From the NCBI GenBank assembly GCA_003724185.1, contig RHGM01000001.1, forward strand, positions 1,131,001-1,195,000: a stretch of 64,000 bases of DNA, in the 5' to 3' direction. The DNA comes from Porphyrobacter sp. IPPAS B-1204. Its GTDB lineage: Bacteria; Pseudomonadota; Alphaproteobacteria; Sphingomonadales; Sphingomonadaceae. Below are positions 1 to 7,237 of the stretch, in pieces (within the stretch, counting starts at the first letter, position 1; each line of letters begins with the position of its first letter). Made by a program: the position numbers and the translations under genes. Under the pieces are notes generated by a model, which was given only the letters and a program-made list of their open reading frames with translations, made no database searches and was not told the DNA's origin.

Positions 1-2
1 CC

Positions 3-359
3 ACTTTCGCGCCCGGCATCTGGCTAGCGACAGAATCGCAGCATATCCGGCGCGGCAATGCCCTGTGCTACAAGGGCCTCAACGGCATCTCGATTTACAG
101 CCGGGAACCACTGACCGCGTGGGACGAGGAGTCGGTCTACCTCACGGCAATCATGGTTGCGACCTTCGACCGCATTGCTGCCCGCGAGTTTTGCCTGGTC
201 TATGAGCGCGAAGGCGATGCCTATGCTGCGCGATCCTTCCTGCCCGATGGCCGTCGCCTGCCGCAGATGGATGCGCAGGCAGCACTTTCGCGCGTCATGC
301 CCGCTGCCGAACTGTCGGCCTTTGTCCGCGACACAGTACCAGCCGCGCCCGCCGAATAG
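3..359 (+). CDS. C-terminal part of an unidentified protein (5' end outside window)
   Basis: An open frame runs from the left edge to a TAG at 357-359, giving the last 118 residues of a protein whose start lies upstream. An internal ATG at 153 could start a 68-residue product, but the frame is open and has the same codon use upstream of it, so truncation by the window edge is the better reading. I recognise no domain: the visible part is soluble, mixed in charge, with several aromatic residues and an Ala/Pro-rich tail. It is followed by a hairpin shared with the convergent bfr gene. Function not assignable. Confidence 0.55.
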   Translation, partial: TFAPGIWLATESQHIRRGNALCYKGLNGISIYSREPLTAWDEESVYLTAIMVATFDRIAAREFCLVYEREGDAYAARSFLPDGRRLPQMDAQAALSRVMPAAELSAFVRDTVPAAPAE

Positions 360-373
360 GCACCGAATGGCAA

Positions 374-405
374 AAGGGGCAGCGCCGCTTCCGGCCCTGC
401 CCCTT
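374..405. terminator. Bidirectional terminator between the truncated gene and bfr
   Basis: Perfect 9-base arms AAGGGGCAG (374-382) and CTGCCCCTT (397-405) enclose a 14-base loop and are followed by GTTT on the + strand and preceded by CAAA. The position, between two convergent stop codons, fits a shared terminator. The T-tract is short. Confidence 0.55.
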
Positions 406-431
406 GTTTCGTGCAGCCTTGCGGCCGGCCC

Positions 432-914
432 CTAGCTTTCGCCGGCGGGCTGGCTTTGCAGCTGGCAGTAATTGTGCAGGCCCATCCGCTCGATCATTTC
501 GAACTGGGTTTCGAGGAAATCGACGTGCTCTTCCTCGTTCTTGAGGATGTCCTCGAACAGGCTGGCCGAGGTGTGATCCTTGACGCTGCGGGCATATTCC
601 GCCGCGTCCTTGAGCAGCGGGATCGCCTCGTGTTCCAGCGCGAGATCGGCGCGCAGCACTTCCTCGACCGTCTCGCCGACCTTCAGTTTGTGGATCGCCT
701 GGAAGTTGGGGAGCGCTTCGAGAAACAGGATGCGTTCGGCCAGCTTGTCGGCGTGCTCCATTTCCTCGATCGATTCGTGGCGTTCATAGGCCGCCAGCTT
801 CTTCATGCCCCAGTTGTCGAGCACGCGGTAATGCAGCCAGTACTGGTTGATCGCCGTCAGCTCGTTGGTGAGGCACTGGTTGAGATAGTCGATGACCTTG
901 GGGTCGCCCTTCAT
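432..914 (-). CDS. bfr: Bacterioferritin
   Basis: Iron-storage ferritin that assembles into a 24-mer shell, oxidises Fe(II) at a di-iron site and binds haem between subunits. The 160 residues match the family length. The full ferroxidase ligand set is visible: Glu18, Glu51, His54, Glu94, Glu127 and His130, and Met52 is the usual haem ligand, so the enzyme should be active. The ATG at 914 is preceded by AGGA about 8 bases away. The partner ferredoxin bfd lies immediately upstream on the same strand, and a TTGCGA palindrome at 1029-1045 sits between the two. Family and function are secure; the regulator is inferred. Confidence 0.97.
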   Translation of the reverse strand: MKGDPKVIDYLNQCLTNELTAINQYWLHYRVLDNWGMKKLAAYERHESIEEMEHADKLAERILFLEALPNFQAIHKLKVGETVEEVLRADLALEHEAIPLLKDAAEYARSVKDHTSASLFEDILKNEEEHVDFLETQFEMIERMGLHNYCQLQSQPAGES

Positions 915-1028
915 GGGAATGTCCTTTGCGATATATCAAAGCCGGGTTGCGGCATTGCCTACAATGTAGACCCTGCCGGGGCTTTTCCGCAAGGGGCGGG
1001 CGATAAAATTTCTTTGCGAATCAGTCGC

Positions 1029-1045
1029 TTGCGAGACGTTCGCAA
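1029..1045. promoter_or_regulatory. Candidate iron-responsive operator upstream of bfr
   Basis: 17-bp perfect-arm palindrome TTGCGA-GACGT-TCGCAA, with a further TTGCGAA half-site at 1014-1020. It lies between the end of bfd and the start of bfr. The half-site TTGCGAA also occurs in the Fur-like region upstream of the haem-type receptor near 19.6 kb. A Fur- or Irr-type regulator is plausible; which one cannot be told from sequence. Confidence 0.45.
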
Positions 1046-1052
1046 TCGCGGG

Positions 1053-1253
1053 TCAGGCGGCTTCTACTGCGAATACATTGCAGCTTGCGGCTGCGCGTTC
1101 AGCGTCGATGATTTCCTGCGCTTCTTCAAGGCACTGGCCGCAATTGGGGCGCTTGCCGAGGCAGGCATAGGTCGCTTCAGCGTCGCCTTCGCAAGAGAGC
1201 GCGGCTTTGCGCAAGTCAGTCTCACGGATGGCATTGCAGATGCAGATGTACAT
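1053..1253 (-). CDS. bfd: Bacterioferritin-associated ferredoxin (Bfd), [2Fe-2S]
   Basis: Small [2Fe-2S] protein that docks on bacterioferritin and passes electrons to the stored ferric core so iron can be released. It is 66 residues long, as in the family, with the characteristic cysteine set Cys4-x-Cys6 near the N-terminus and Cys38-x-x-Cys41 later, which places the cluster as in known Bfd proteins. Gene order bfd then bfr on the same strand, about 140 bases apart, supports the pairing. The upstream region carries a 21-base Fur-like box (1293-1313) and a 7-base inverted repeat (1268-1290), so induction under iron limitation is likely. Confidence 0.93.
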   Translation of the reverse strand: MYICICNAIRETDLRKAALSCEGDAEATYACLGKRPNCGQCLEEAQEIIDAERAAASCNVFAVEAA

Positions 1254-1267
1254 GAGCGTGCGAATCT

Positions 1268-1290
1268 TTCCTGCGAAGCGTTTGCAGGAA
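1268..1290. promoter_or_regulatory. Inverted repeat in the bfd leader
   Basis: Perfect 7-base arms TTCCTGC (1268-1274) and GCAGGAA (1284-1290) with a 9-base spacer, just upstream of the bfd start on the minus strand. It could be a regulator site or a leader hairpin; no family is recognised. Confidence 0.3.
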
Positions 1291-1292
1291 GC

Positions 1293-1313
1293 AATGTATG
1301 CGAACCATTCTTA
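1293..1313. promoter_or_regulatory. Fur-like box upstream of bfd
   Basis: Read on the minus strand this 21-base site differs at only two positions from 19622-19642 upstream of the haem-type receptor gene. Both resemble the 7-1-7 Fur pattern (AAGAAT-x-GTTCGCAT against the classical GAGAATCATTCTC). Recurrence in front of two iron genes is the main support. Confidence 0.5.
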
Positions 1314-1613
1314 ATAACAAGGAGTTTTTTGCTTCGCCCTCAGGCGCCGGGCGGCGAACATCCGTCCGCCTCGGCTTACGCGCCATAAAGCGCGGCGGCC
1401 GTGCAGGTGTGCTTCGCACGTCTGCGCCTTCGGCTTCGACTCCGGCCTTGCGGTCGCTTTCAGCGACCGATTCACCGCCACACTCAATGGATGCTGGATG
1501 GGCGCTGAGCCGGCTCGCCGCGGGACGGGCCGCAAGCGCGACCGCGCGCCCGCAGCGACGCGGCCTTCAGGCCGCATGAGCGAGGATATCGCACGCCGGA
1601 GGGCGTGCGATCC
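1314..1613. other. Intergenic stretch with hairpins, no convincing gene
   Basis: About 300 bases between bfd and the DUF418 gene. Open frames exist on both strands but lack a plausible start with ribosome binding site and read as low-complexity Arg/Ala/Pro text typical of GC-rich noncoding DNA. The stretch contains several short perfect hairpins: one near 1451-1471, one at 1560-1574 and one at 1588-1611. Nothing else is seen. Confidence 0.45.
1588..1611 (-). terminator. Hairpin at the 3' end of the DUF418 gene
   Basis: 10-base perfect arms ATCGCACGCC (1588-1597) and GGCGTGCGAT (1602-1611) around a GGAG loop, three bases past the stop codon of the leftward gene. There is no T-tract, so termination may be weak or the element may stabilise the 3' end. 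A second hairpin GCGGCC-TTCA-GGCCGC lies just beyond. Confidence 0.4.
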
Positions 1614-2909
1614 TTAACGAGAAAGCGGAAACACCGTCCTGTAAGTCAGGCAGCGCCACAGCCATTCGAGCGGGCCGTAACGGTAGCGGTCGAGCCACGG
1701 CTTGGACCATGCCAGCATCAACACCCAGGTCAGCGCCACCACGATATAAAGCTGCGGGCGGTTCAATTGACCAAACAGCCCCAGCGCCCAGCCGTGGAAA
1801 ACGAACATCATCACCACCGACGTGCCGAGGTAATTGGTGAAAGCCGCTCTGCCCGCCGCGCGCACCCGTTCGCCCAGCCATCCGGTCGCGCCCGGCGCAT
1901 AGGCCACCAGCAGCGCGGCCATGCCCAGCACCATCCATAGGCGCGGCAGAGGGCTGAGGCCGATAAACCCGGCAAGCGTTCCGTAAAAGCTGAACCCGCC
2001 CGCCTTCACCGCCATCCCGATGCCGAGATGCACCAGACCTCCCGCGATCACGCCGATCCAGCCCCAGCGCAGCAGCTTGCCACGGTCGAACGCCCCGTTG
2101 AAGAACCCCATCCGGTACAAGGCCACGCCGATCAGCATCAGCGGCAGCGTCTCGAACCCGAACAGCAGCGCGTTCATCAGCGGCTCGTTCCATTGTTCGG
2201 TGATGCGATGCGCCACCAGCGCGGGGTAATCGCCCGATGCAATCGCCGCGTTGGGCACATCGCCCTTCGCCAGCGTGTTGTCGATCTCGGCGATCATGCC
2301 GGCGCGCTGTTCGAGCATTTCGGGCGAGCTTTCGCCGACCGGCGTGTCGACGATCAGCCAGGGCAGGATCAGCCCGGTGTAGAACAACACGCCAAGCATA
2401 TATCCGCCCAGCCCCACCCACAGCTGGGTCTTCACGCCCCATCTCAGGCAGGCGAGCGCCACGAAGCCGAACAATGCGTAATAAAACAGGATGTCGCCGA
2501 TCCAGATGAAGAAGAAATGGATCATCCCGAACACCATCAGGATCACCAGCCGCCACGCCTGCAGCCAGCGAGTCGCGCCGCGGGCCCAGGCTTTCTCCAT
2601 GAACAGATACAGCCCCGCGCCGAACAGCAGCGTGAACAGCCCGCGCATCTTGCCGTCGATCACGATGAATTGCGCAATCCACATCCACCCGCCCGGATCG
2701 CCCGGATCAGTCTGGAAGGCGGCCGGATACATATAGGCGTCCATCGGCTGGCCAAAGGCGACGATGTTGGCAGCAAGGATGCCCATCACCGCAAGGCCGC
2801 GAATGAAATCGAGCGTGTCGATCCGTTCGCCTGCCGCGACGGGCGCGACGGTCCGGTCAGAATCGCCGAAGATGTCCTGTGCTGCGCGCGGTGTAAGCGT
2901 GTCGTCCAT
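1614..2909 (-). CDS. DUF418 family membrane protein (YeiB-like)
   Basis: Polytopic inner-membrane protein of 431 residues with about ten hydrophobic segments. The C-terminal third carries the DUF418 hallmark GRAAFTNYLGTS followed by hydrophobic segments and the WLDRYRYGPLEWLWR ending. The N-terminus has the LDFIRGLAVMGILAANIV segment usual for this family, which is distantly related to acyltransferase-3-like membrane proteins. The biochemical role of DUF418 proteins is not established; an envelope or transport function is only a guess. I start at ATG 2909, which has GGGGGAT seven bases upstream; a longer frame begins at 2948 but would place a hairpin (2915-2940) inside the coding sequence. 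The gene appears monocistronic. Confidence 0.85.
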   Translation of the reverse strand: MDDTLTPRAAQDIFGDSDRTVAPVAAGERIDTLDFIRGLAVMGILAANIVAFGQPMDAYMYPAAFQTDPGDPGGWMWIAQFIVIDGKMRGLFTLLFGAGLYLFMEKAWARGATRWLQAWRLVILMVFGMIHFFFIWIGDILFYYALFGFVALACLRWGVKTQLWVGLGGYMLGVLFYTGLILPWLIVDTPVGESSPEMLEQRAGMIAEIDNTLAKGDVPNAAIASGDYPALVAHRITEQWNEPLMNALLFGFETLPLMLIGVALYRMGFFNGAFDRGKLLRWGWIGVIAGGLVHLGIGMAVKAGGFSFYGTLAGFIGLSPLPRLWMVLGMAALLVAYAPGATGWLGERVRAAGRAAFTNYLGTSVVMMFVFHGWALGLFGQLNRPQLYIVVALTWVLMLAWSKPWLDRYRYGPLEWLWRCLTYRTVFPLSR

Positions 2910-2914
2910 GGCTG

Positions 2915-2940
2915 ATCCCCCGGCCTGAAAACGGGGGGAT
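2915..2940. promoter_or_regulatory. Inverted repeat over the DUF418 ribosome binding site
   Basis: ATCCCCC (2915-2921) and GGGGGAT (2934-2940) form perfect 7-base arms just before the start codon at 2909. The downstream arm in the transcript contains the purine-rich ribosome binding site, so the fold could limit translation. Confidence 0.3.
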
Positions 2941-3034
2941 AGTATCACCTCGGCAGCGCTTGGGAAGTGCTGCTGGTCGGCGCGTGTTCGCCGACTGACG
3001 TTAAGACACAGGCCGAAAGATCAAACCCGGGGCC

Positions 3035-4031
3035 TCAGCCCTGTCCGGCAACGACGCAGGCCTTCCCGTCGCGCTTCAGGGCGGAGCAGGCGCGGGTGGC
3101 CTCGGCCTCGCTGGCGAAGCCGGTCGCCAGAAGGCGGGTGAGCTTGCCGCTTGGCACGAGGGTTTTTCTGGTGCCCGACAAGGCTGCGTGGCTGCCGAGC
3201 TGGCCCCACAACCGGTCGGCATTGGCCGCAACCCCGAAAGCGCCAAGCTGCACGCGCCAGCTGCCCTGCTTGCGCGGAGCGACAGTCGCAGCGGGCGCCG
3301 CCGGTTTCGGAGCGGCGGCGACCGTGATCGGCGCGGGCTGCGCCGCCACCGGCGCCGGCATCGGCGCGGGCTGCGCCGCAGCGGCGGTCACCACCGGAAC
3401 GGGGGGGGCGGGCCGCCAGTTCGGCAGACGCGAGTTCAGCCGACCGTTGCGCCTTGGCCCCGGCCTCAAGCTCGCGGGCCAGCGACTGCGCCGCGCTGCG
3501 CTGGGCCTGCGGCACATAATTGTCCATCTGCGCCAGCGCATCGCGTGCCTGCGGCAGGCCCGAACCGCTCGCCAGCGTCATCAGCGCATAGGCGCGCACC
3601 CAATCGCGCGGGGCGTAATCGGCGTTGAAGTGCGACAGGCCCAGCACATATTGCGCGCGCGGATCGCCGCGTTCGGCCGCGGCGCGCACCATCGGCATGG
3701 CGCGTTCCTGTTCGCCTTCCTGAAACAGCATCAGCCCGTAATTGTCCGCAGCCTTCACATGGCCCAGCGCCGCCGCCTGTTCATAGAGCCTGCGCGCACG
3801 GGCATTGTCGACCTCGACCCCGCGCCCTAGCCGGTAGGCCTGCGCCAGATTGAACAGCGCATCAGGATCCCCCGCGGCCGCCGGGCCCTGCCATTCGACC
3901 ACGGCGCGGGAAAAATCACCCGCCGTCCACGCATCGACCCCGGCCTTCACATCAGCCCACGCGGGCGCTGCCAGCAGCGCCAGTGCTGCGCCGCTTGCGA
4001 TCCTTGCTGCGATCATCCTTGCCATTGCCAT
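3035..4031 (-). pseudogene. Sel1-repeat + SPOR-domain protein, frame broken at a G8 tract
   Basis: A signal peptide (residues 1-26) is followed by about three Sel1-like repeats (roughly 50-165), an Ala/Gln-rich linker, then a frame change, and a C-terminal SPOR domain (a VQLGAFG start and a RACSALKR segment) that ends at 3035. The Sel1 frame itself runs on to 3021 as nonsense. The shift is at a run of eight G (3401-3408, eight C in the coding strand), near residue 208. With seven bases the two halves join into one 331-residue protein of normal Sel1-SPOR architecture. SPOR domains bind peptidoglycan stripped of stem peptides at division sites. The cause may be a real mutation, slippage-based phase variation or a sequencing error. 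It is divergent from the ParA gene. Confidence 0.8.
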
Positions 4032-4178
4032 CTGCCTTGCCCTTCGCGGGGTGGAAACACGATTCCGCCTATAAGGGAAACAGGGTTAGCAAATGGTTGC
4101 CTGCGGCTTAGGCCCCCTCCGTCCCGCCCCAAGTGATTGGGAAAGACCGATTGCGTCTGCAACGAAGGTGCGCAGGTG

Positions 4179-4193
4179 TTAACTCTAAATTAG
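4179..4193. promoter_or_regulatory. CtrA-like box upstream of the ParA-type gene
   Basis: TTAA-CTCTAAA-TTAG (4179-4193) matches the alphaproteobacterial CtrA site TTAA-N7-TTAA in seven of eight fixed bases. It lies in the 250-base divergent intergenic region between the Sel1-SPOR gene and the ParA-type gene, 90 bases before the latter's start. Confidence 0.4.
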
Positions 4194-4249
4194 GGGTATC
4201 CTGCGATCCCGTGTCCATCCAGCCGTTATCAGGCGTCGCAATAGGGCGG

Positions 4250-4271
4250 CCCTGGACGGATCAATCCAGGG
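4250..4271 (+). promoter_or_regulatory. Hairpin overlapping the ParA ribosome binding site
   Basis: CCCTGGA (4250-4256) pairs perfectly with TCCAGGG (4265-4271). The 3' arm covers the first bases of the only good Shine-Dalgarno sequence, AGGGGGA (4268-4274), eight bases before a TTG start. Folding would hide the ribosome binding site. Confidence 0.4.
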
Positions 4272-4282
4272 GGACCCAGGCG

Positions 4283-5005
4283 TTGCGTGTACTCGCTTTG
4301 GCATCGCAGAAAGGTGGATCGGGCAAGACCACCCTGTCCGGACATCTGGCCGTTCAGGCCCAGCGCGCAGGCGCTGGCCCGGTCGTGCTGATCGACATCG
4401 ACCCGCAGGGCAGCCTCGCGGATTGGTGGAACGAGCGTGAGGCGGAATATCCCGCCTTCGCCCAGACCACCGTGGCGCGGCTCGCCAATGACCTGGCGGT
4501 GCTGCGGCAGCAGGGCTTCAAGCTGGCGGTGATCGACACCCCGCCCGCGATCACCATGGCGATCCAGTCGGTGATTTCGGTTGCCGAACTGATCGTCGTT
4601 CCGACCCGCCCCAGCCCGCACGATCTGCGCGCCGTGGGCGCGACGGTCGATCTGTGCGAGCGTGCGGGCAAGCCGCTGGTGTTCGTCGTCAATGCGGCAA
4701 CCCCCAAGGCCAAGATTACCTCGGAAGCCGCGGTTGCGCTGTCGCAGCACGGCACCGTCGCCCCGATCACGCTCCACCACCGCACCGATTTTGCCGCATC
4801 GATGATCGACGGTCGCACGGTGATGGAAGTCGATCCGGAAAGCCGCTCGGCTGCCGAAATCGCCGCGCTGTGGCGTTATATCGCCGACCGGCTCGAAAAG
4901 AACTTCCGCCGCACCGTGTTTGCCCCTGCCCCCAATGGTCAGGCGCAGCAGTTGGGCGGCGTGCCGCGTCCCGCTGGCGGCTTCGGTCGCCGGGTTGCAC
5001 AGTAA
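4283..5005 (+). CDS. ParA/MinD-type ATPase
   Basis: Deviant Walker-A ATPase of 240 residues used in DNA or protein-cluster positioning. It has the signature motif KGGSGKTT at residues 10-17 with the extra Lys10 of the ParA/MinD clan, the DIDPQGS switch I motif and VIDTPPA as Walker B. I start at TTG 4283, preceded by AGGGGGA at 4268-4274; a longer frame from 4133 adds 50 residues without family similarity. The short form lacks the N-terminal DNA-binding extension of large plasmid ParA proteins. It is followed 20 bases later by a ribbon-helix-helix protein that may be its partner, and two SPOR proteins flank the pair. No parB or parS is visible, so it is probably an orphan ParA rather than the main chromosome segregation pair. 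Confidence 0.88.
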   Translation: MRVLALASQKGGSGKTTLSGHLAVQAQRAGAGPVVLIDIDPQGSLADWWNEREAEYPAFAQTTVARLANDLAVLRQQGFKLAVIDTPPAITMAIQSVISVAELIVVPTRPSPHDLRAVGATVDLCERAGKPLVFVVNAATPKAKITSEAAVALSQHGTVAPITLHHRTDFAASMIDGRTVMEVDPESRSAAEIAALWRYIADRLEKNFRRTVFAPAPNGQAQQLGGVPRPAGGFGRRVAQ

Positions 5006-5025
5006 GCGCGCGGGGGCTGCACGCC

Positions 5026-5742
5026 ATGTCAGATCCCGGTTTTGCCTCGCTCGGCCCGTCGCTGCTGGCCCGCAAGGGCGGCGCGAAGCCCGCGATGCGT
5101 CCGCAGGTCGCGCCGCTGGTTGCTGACGAGGCCGAACTTGCCGCGCTCGCCGAAGACCAGCTCGAAGACTTGGGCTGGAACGACATGGGCGATTCGGACA
5201 GCGAAGATGGCGCCGGCGCCGACATCGTGCCGATCAACGCCGGTGTTTCTGCCGATGATTTCGTTGCTGGCACCCTTTCCGAAGGTGGCCCGATCGTGCG
5301 CCGCCAGCAGCGCCGCCTTGAAGAACGCGTGCTTGCCGATGCCGTGATGACCGGCCCGGAAGACGCCGAACCGGAATATGACGACGAAGACGAGCCGGTT
5401 TACGGCGCAGCCTTCGACGAGGACGATTACGCCGAGGACGAGGAAGAGGAAGACAGCGCCGCTTATGCGCCGCTCGTCTCTGCTCCGGTGGCCGAGCCTG
5501 TGGTTGTCGCTCCGGCACCGCGTGCCGTCCGCCCGGCCAAGAGCGCCCGTCTGCCCGCCGCGCAGGCTGGCCGCCGCGCTGCTTTCACGCTCCGGCTCGA
5601 TGCCGACCGCCACCTCAAGCTGCGCCTTGCCGCGACCATGCAGGGGGTGAGCGCGCAGGCCTTGGTGACCGAAGCGCTCGACCGGCTGCTCGCTGAATAT
5701 GACGATCTCGACGTTATCGCCAACCACCTGAAACGCCACTGA
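5026..5742 (+). CDS. Acidic protein with C-terminal ribbon-helix-helix-like domain, putative ParA partner
   Basis: 238 residues. The first 20 residues look like a short anchor motif (SLGPSLLARKGGAKP), residues 40-75 and 110-145 are strongly acidic and probably disordered, then an Ala/Pro/Val linker leads to a C-terminal segment from residue 186 (AAFTLRLDADRHLKLRLAA onward) with the beta-strand plus two-helix pattern of CopG/Arc-type DNA-binding domains. It starts 20 bases after the ParA stop with GGGG upstream, so the two are almost certainly co-transcribed. By analogy with ParA/CopG-type partition pairs it may bind DNA and stimulate the ATPase; this is inference. Part of the reading is clear (RHH-like fold, acidic linker); the role is not known. 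Confidence 0.7.
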   Translation: MSDPGFASLGPSLLARKGGAKPAMRPQVAPLVADEAELAALAEDQLEDLGWNDMGDSDSEDGAGADIVPINAGVSADDFVAGTLSEGGPIVRRQQRRLEERVLADAVMTGPEDAEPEYDDEDEPVYGAAFDEDDYAEDEEEEDSAAYAPLVSAPVAEPVVVAPAPRAVRPAKSARLPAAQAGRRAAFTLRLDADRHLKLRLAATMQGVSAQALVTEALDRLLAEYDDLDVIANHLKRH

Positions 5743-5788
5743 CCGGCGACTGACCGCCACGACCTGAATCAATAATGGGGAAATGATC

Positions 5789-7153
5789 ATGGACCGCAGC
5801 ATCAAGACCGGCAGCCGGACTGCGCCGCGCCTCGCGCTCGCCATCACCACGGCCATTGCGGGGCTTACCCTCGCCGGCATGGCCGCCAACGCCGCGCCGC
5901 GTGCGGAGGTGTCCTTTGCCAATGCCCAGACCGCGCTGAGCAAGGGCCAGGTCGCCAAGGCAATCAATTATGCCGAAGCCGCCGTGCTCGCCGATCCGCG
6001 CAATCCGGGATACCGCGCCCTGCTTGGGGCGGCGTATATGGAAGCAGGCCGGTTCGAATCCGCAGCCACCAGCTTTGGCGACGCCCTTGATCTGGGTGAC
6101 GAAAACCCGCGCACCGTGCTGAGCTTCGCGCTCGCCAAGATCGCGCTGGGGGAAGCACGCTCGGCGGTTGGGGTGCTGGATGAATTTGCCAATGTCATTG
6201 ACCCGGCTGACCTCGGCCTGGCGCTGGCGCTGGCCGGACAGCCGGAACGCGGCGTGCATGTGCTGATCAACGCTGTGCGCAGCAGTGACGCCACCACGCC
6301 CAAGCTGCGCCAGAACCTCGCCTACAGCTATGCGCTGGCAGGCAACTGGCGCGCAGCACGGGTGATGGCCGCCGAAGACGTGCCGGGTGACCAGCTTGAA
6401 ACCCGCCTCAGCCAGTGGGGCGCAATGTCCGCGCCGGAACTCTACCAGCAGCGCATCGCCAGCCTGCTGGGCGTGACGCCGCGCTCCGATAGCGGCCAGC
6501 CCGCACAACTCGCGCTCGCCAATTTCCCCGCCGATGGCGTGATGATGGCCGAAGCCGCCGCCCCGGCCGTTGCCGAGGCTCCGGTTGAAATGGCCGCGGC
6601 TGCTCCGGCTCTGGCCCCGGCACCGGCTCCGGCGCCTGCGGCCCAGCCAGTGACCTTCGCGCAGGCCTTTGCCGCGCCGGAACCAGCGGTGCAGACCGCC
6701 GATGCGGGCAGCTCGGGCATCCGCTATGTCTCGAACCCGGTCATTCAGGAACTGCCGTCGCGTCCCGCCCCGGCGGCCCGTGTTGCCAGAGCCGCGCCGC
6801 AGCGCCGCATGGCGCCCGCCGCTACGCCCGCGCCCGTGCGCAGCGACAAGGCTGCCGCATCGCATCTGGTGCAACTGGGTTCCTACGACAGCAAGATCGA
6901 GGCCGAGCGCGGCTGGAACGTGCTCAAGGCCAAGTTCCCGCAATTGAAGGATCACAAGCCTGTCATCAGCGAAGCCGTGGTCAATGGCCGCACCTTCTGG
7001 CGCGTGGCAGCGGCGGGCTTCGGCCCGAACAGCGCGCGTTCGATGTGCGGCACGGTCAAATCCGCCGGTCGCGGCTGCTTTGCCTACGCCGCCACCACCC
7101 CGCCGGCTGGCGCGGTGAAGCGTGACGTGCAGATGGCTGCGCGCACCCGCTAA
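5789..7153 (+). CDS. TPR and SPOR domain protein, periplasmic
   Basis: 454 residues. A signal peptide or N-terminal anchor (about residues 1-36, ending ANAAPRA) is followed by tetratricopeptide-like helices (40-210), a long Ala/Pro-rich linker and a SPOR domain (about 357-430, SHLVQLGSYDS through CFAY). SPOR domains recognise denuded septal peptidoglycan, so a division-site role in the periplasm is likely. The start is ATG 5789 rather than 5783 because GGGGA (5777-5781) is seven bases from the former and touches the latter. The gene lies 46 bases after the RHH gene and ends in a strong terminator, making parA-rhh-spor a likely transcription unit. Confidence 0.85.
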   Translation: MDRSIKTGSRTAPRLALAITTAIAGLTLAGMAANAAPRAEVSFANAQTALSKGQVAKAINYAEAAVLADPRNPGYRALLGAAYMEAGRFESAATSFGDALDLGDENPRTVLSFALAKIALGEARSAVGVLDEFANVIDPADLGLALALAGQPERGVHVLINAVRSSDATTPKLRQNLAYSYALAGNWRAARVMAAEDVPGDQLETRLSQWGAMSAPELYQQRIASLLGVTPRSDSGQPAQLALANFPADGVMMAEAAAPAVAEAPVEMAAAAPALAPAPAPAPAAQPVTFAQAFAAPEPAVQTADAGSSGIRYVSNPVIQELPSRPAPAARVARAAPQRRMAPAATPAPVRSDKAAASHLVQLGSYDSKIEAERGWNVLKAKFPQLKDHKPVISEAVVNGRTFWRVAAAGFGPNSARSMCGTVKSAGRGCFAYAATTPPAGAVKRDVQMAARTR

Positions 7154-7198
7154 AAGGCGTTTTGCCGCGCTGACCAGGCGCATGAATATGAGCACCTG

Positions 7199-7237
7199 CT
7201 CCCGGACAGCCGCCGCGTTGTCCGGGAGTTTTTTTTT
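7199..7237 (+). terminator. Rho-independent terminator after the TPR-SPOR gene
   Basis: 10-base perfect arms CTCCCGGACA (7199-7208) and TGTCCGGGAG (7219-7228) are followed directly by nine T (7229-7237). This is the strongest intrinsic terminator in the window. Confidence 0.9.

Noticed and set aside
411..1388. A 325-codon rightward open frame opposite bfr and bfd
   Set aside because: It lies antisense to two genes with full catalytic motifs, has no ribosome binding site and encodes no recognisable domain; GC-rich codon bias creates such mirror frames.
1298..1579. Possible small gene downstream of the bfd promoter
   Set aside because: It crosses the Fur-like box and several hairpins, lacks a ribosome binding site and is low-complexity.
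5029..5967. Leftward open frame opposite the RHH and TPR-SPOR genes
   Set aside because: Antisense shadow of two well-supported genes, with no start signal and no domain.
6541..6860. Ala/Pro-rich repeat in the TPR-SPOR gene as a DNA repeat of interest
   Set aside because: It is a low-complexity linker common to SPOR proteins, with no longer-period repeat at DNA level.
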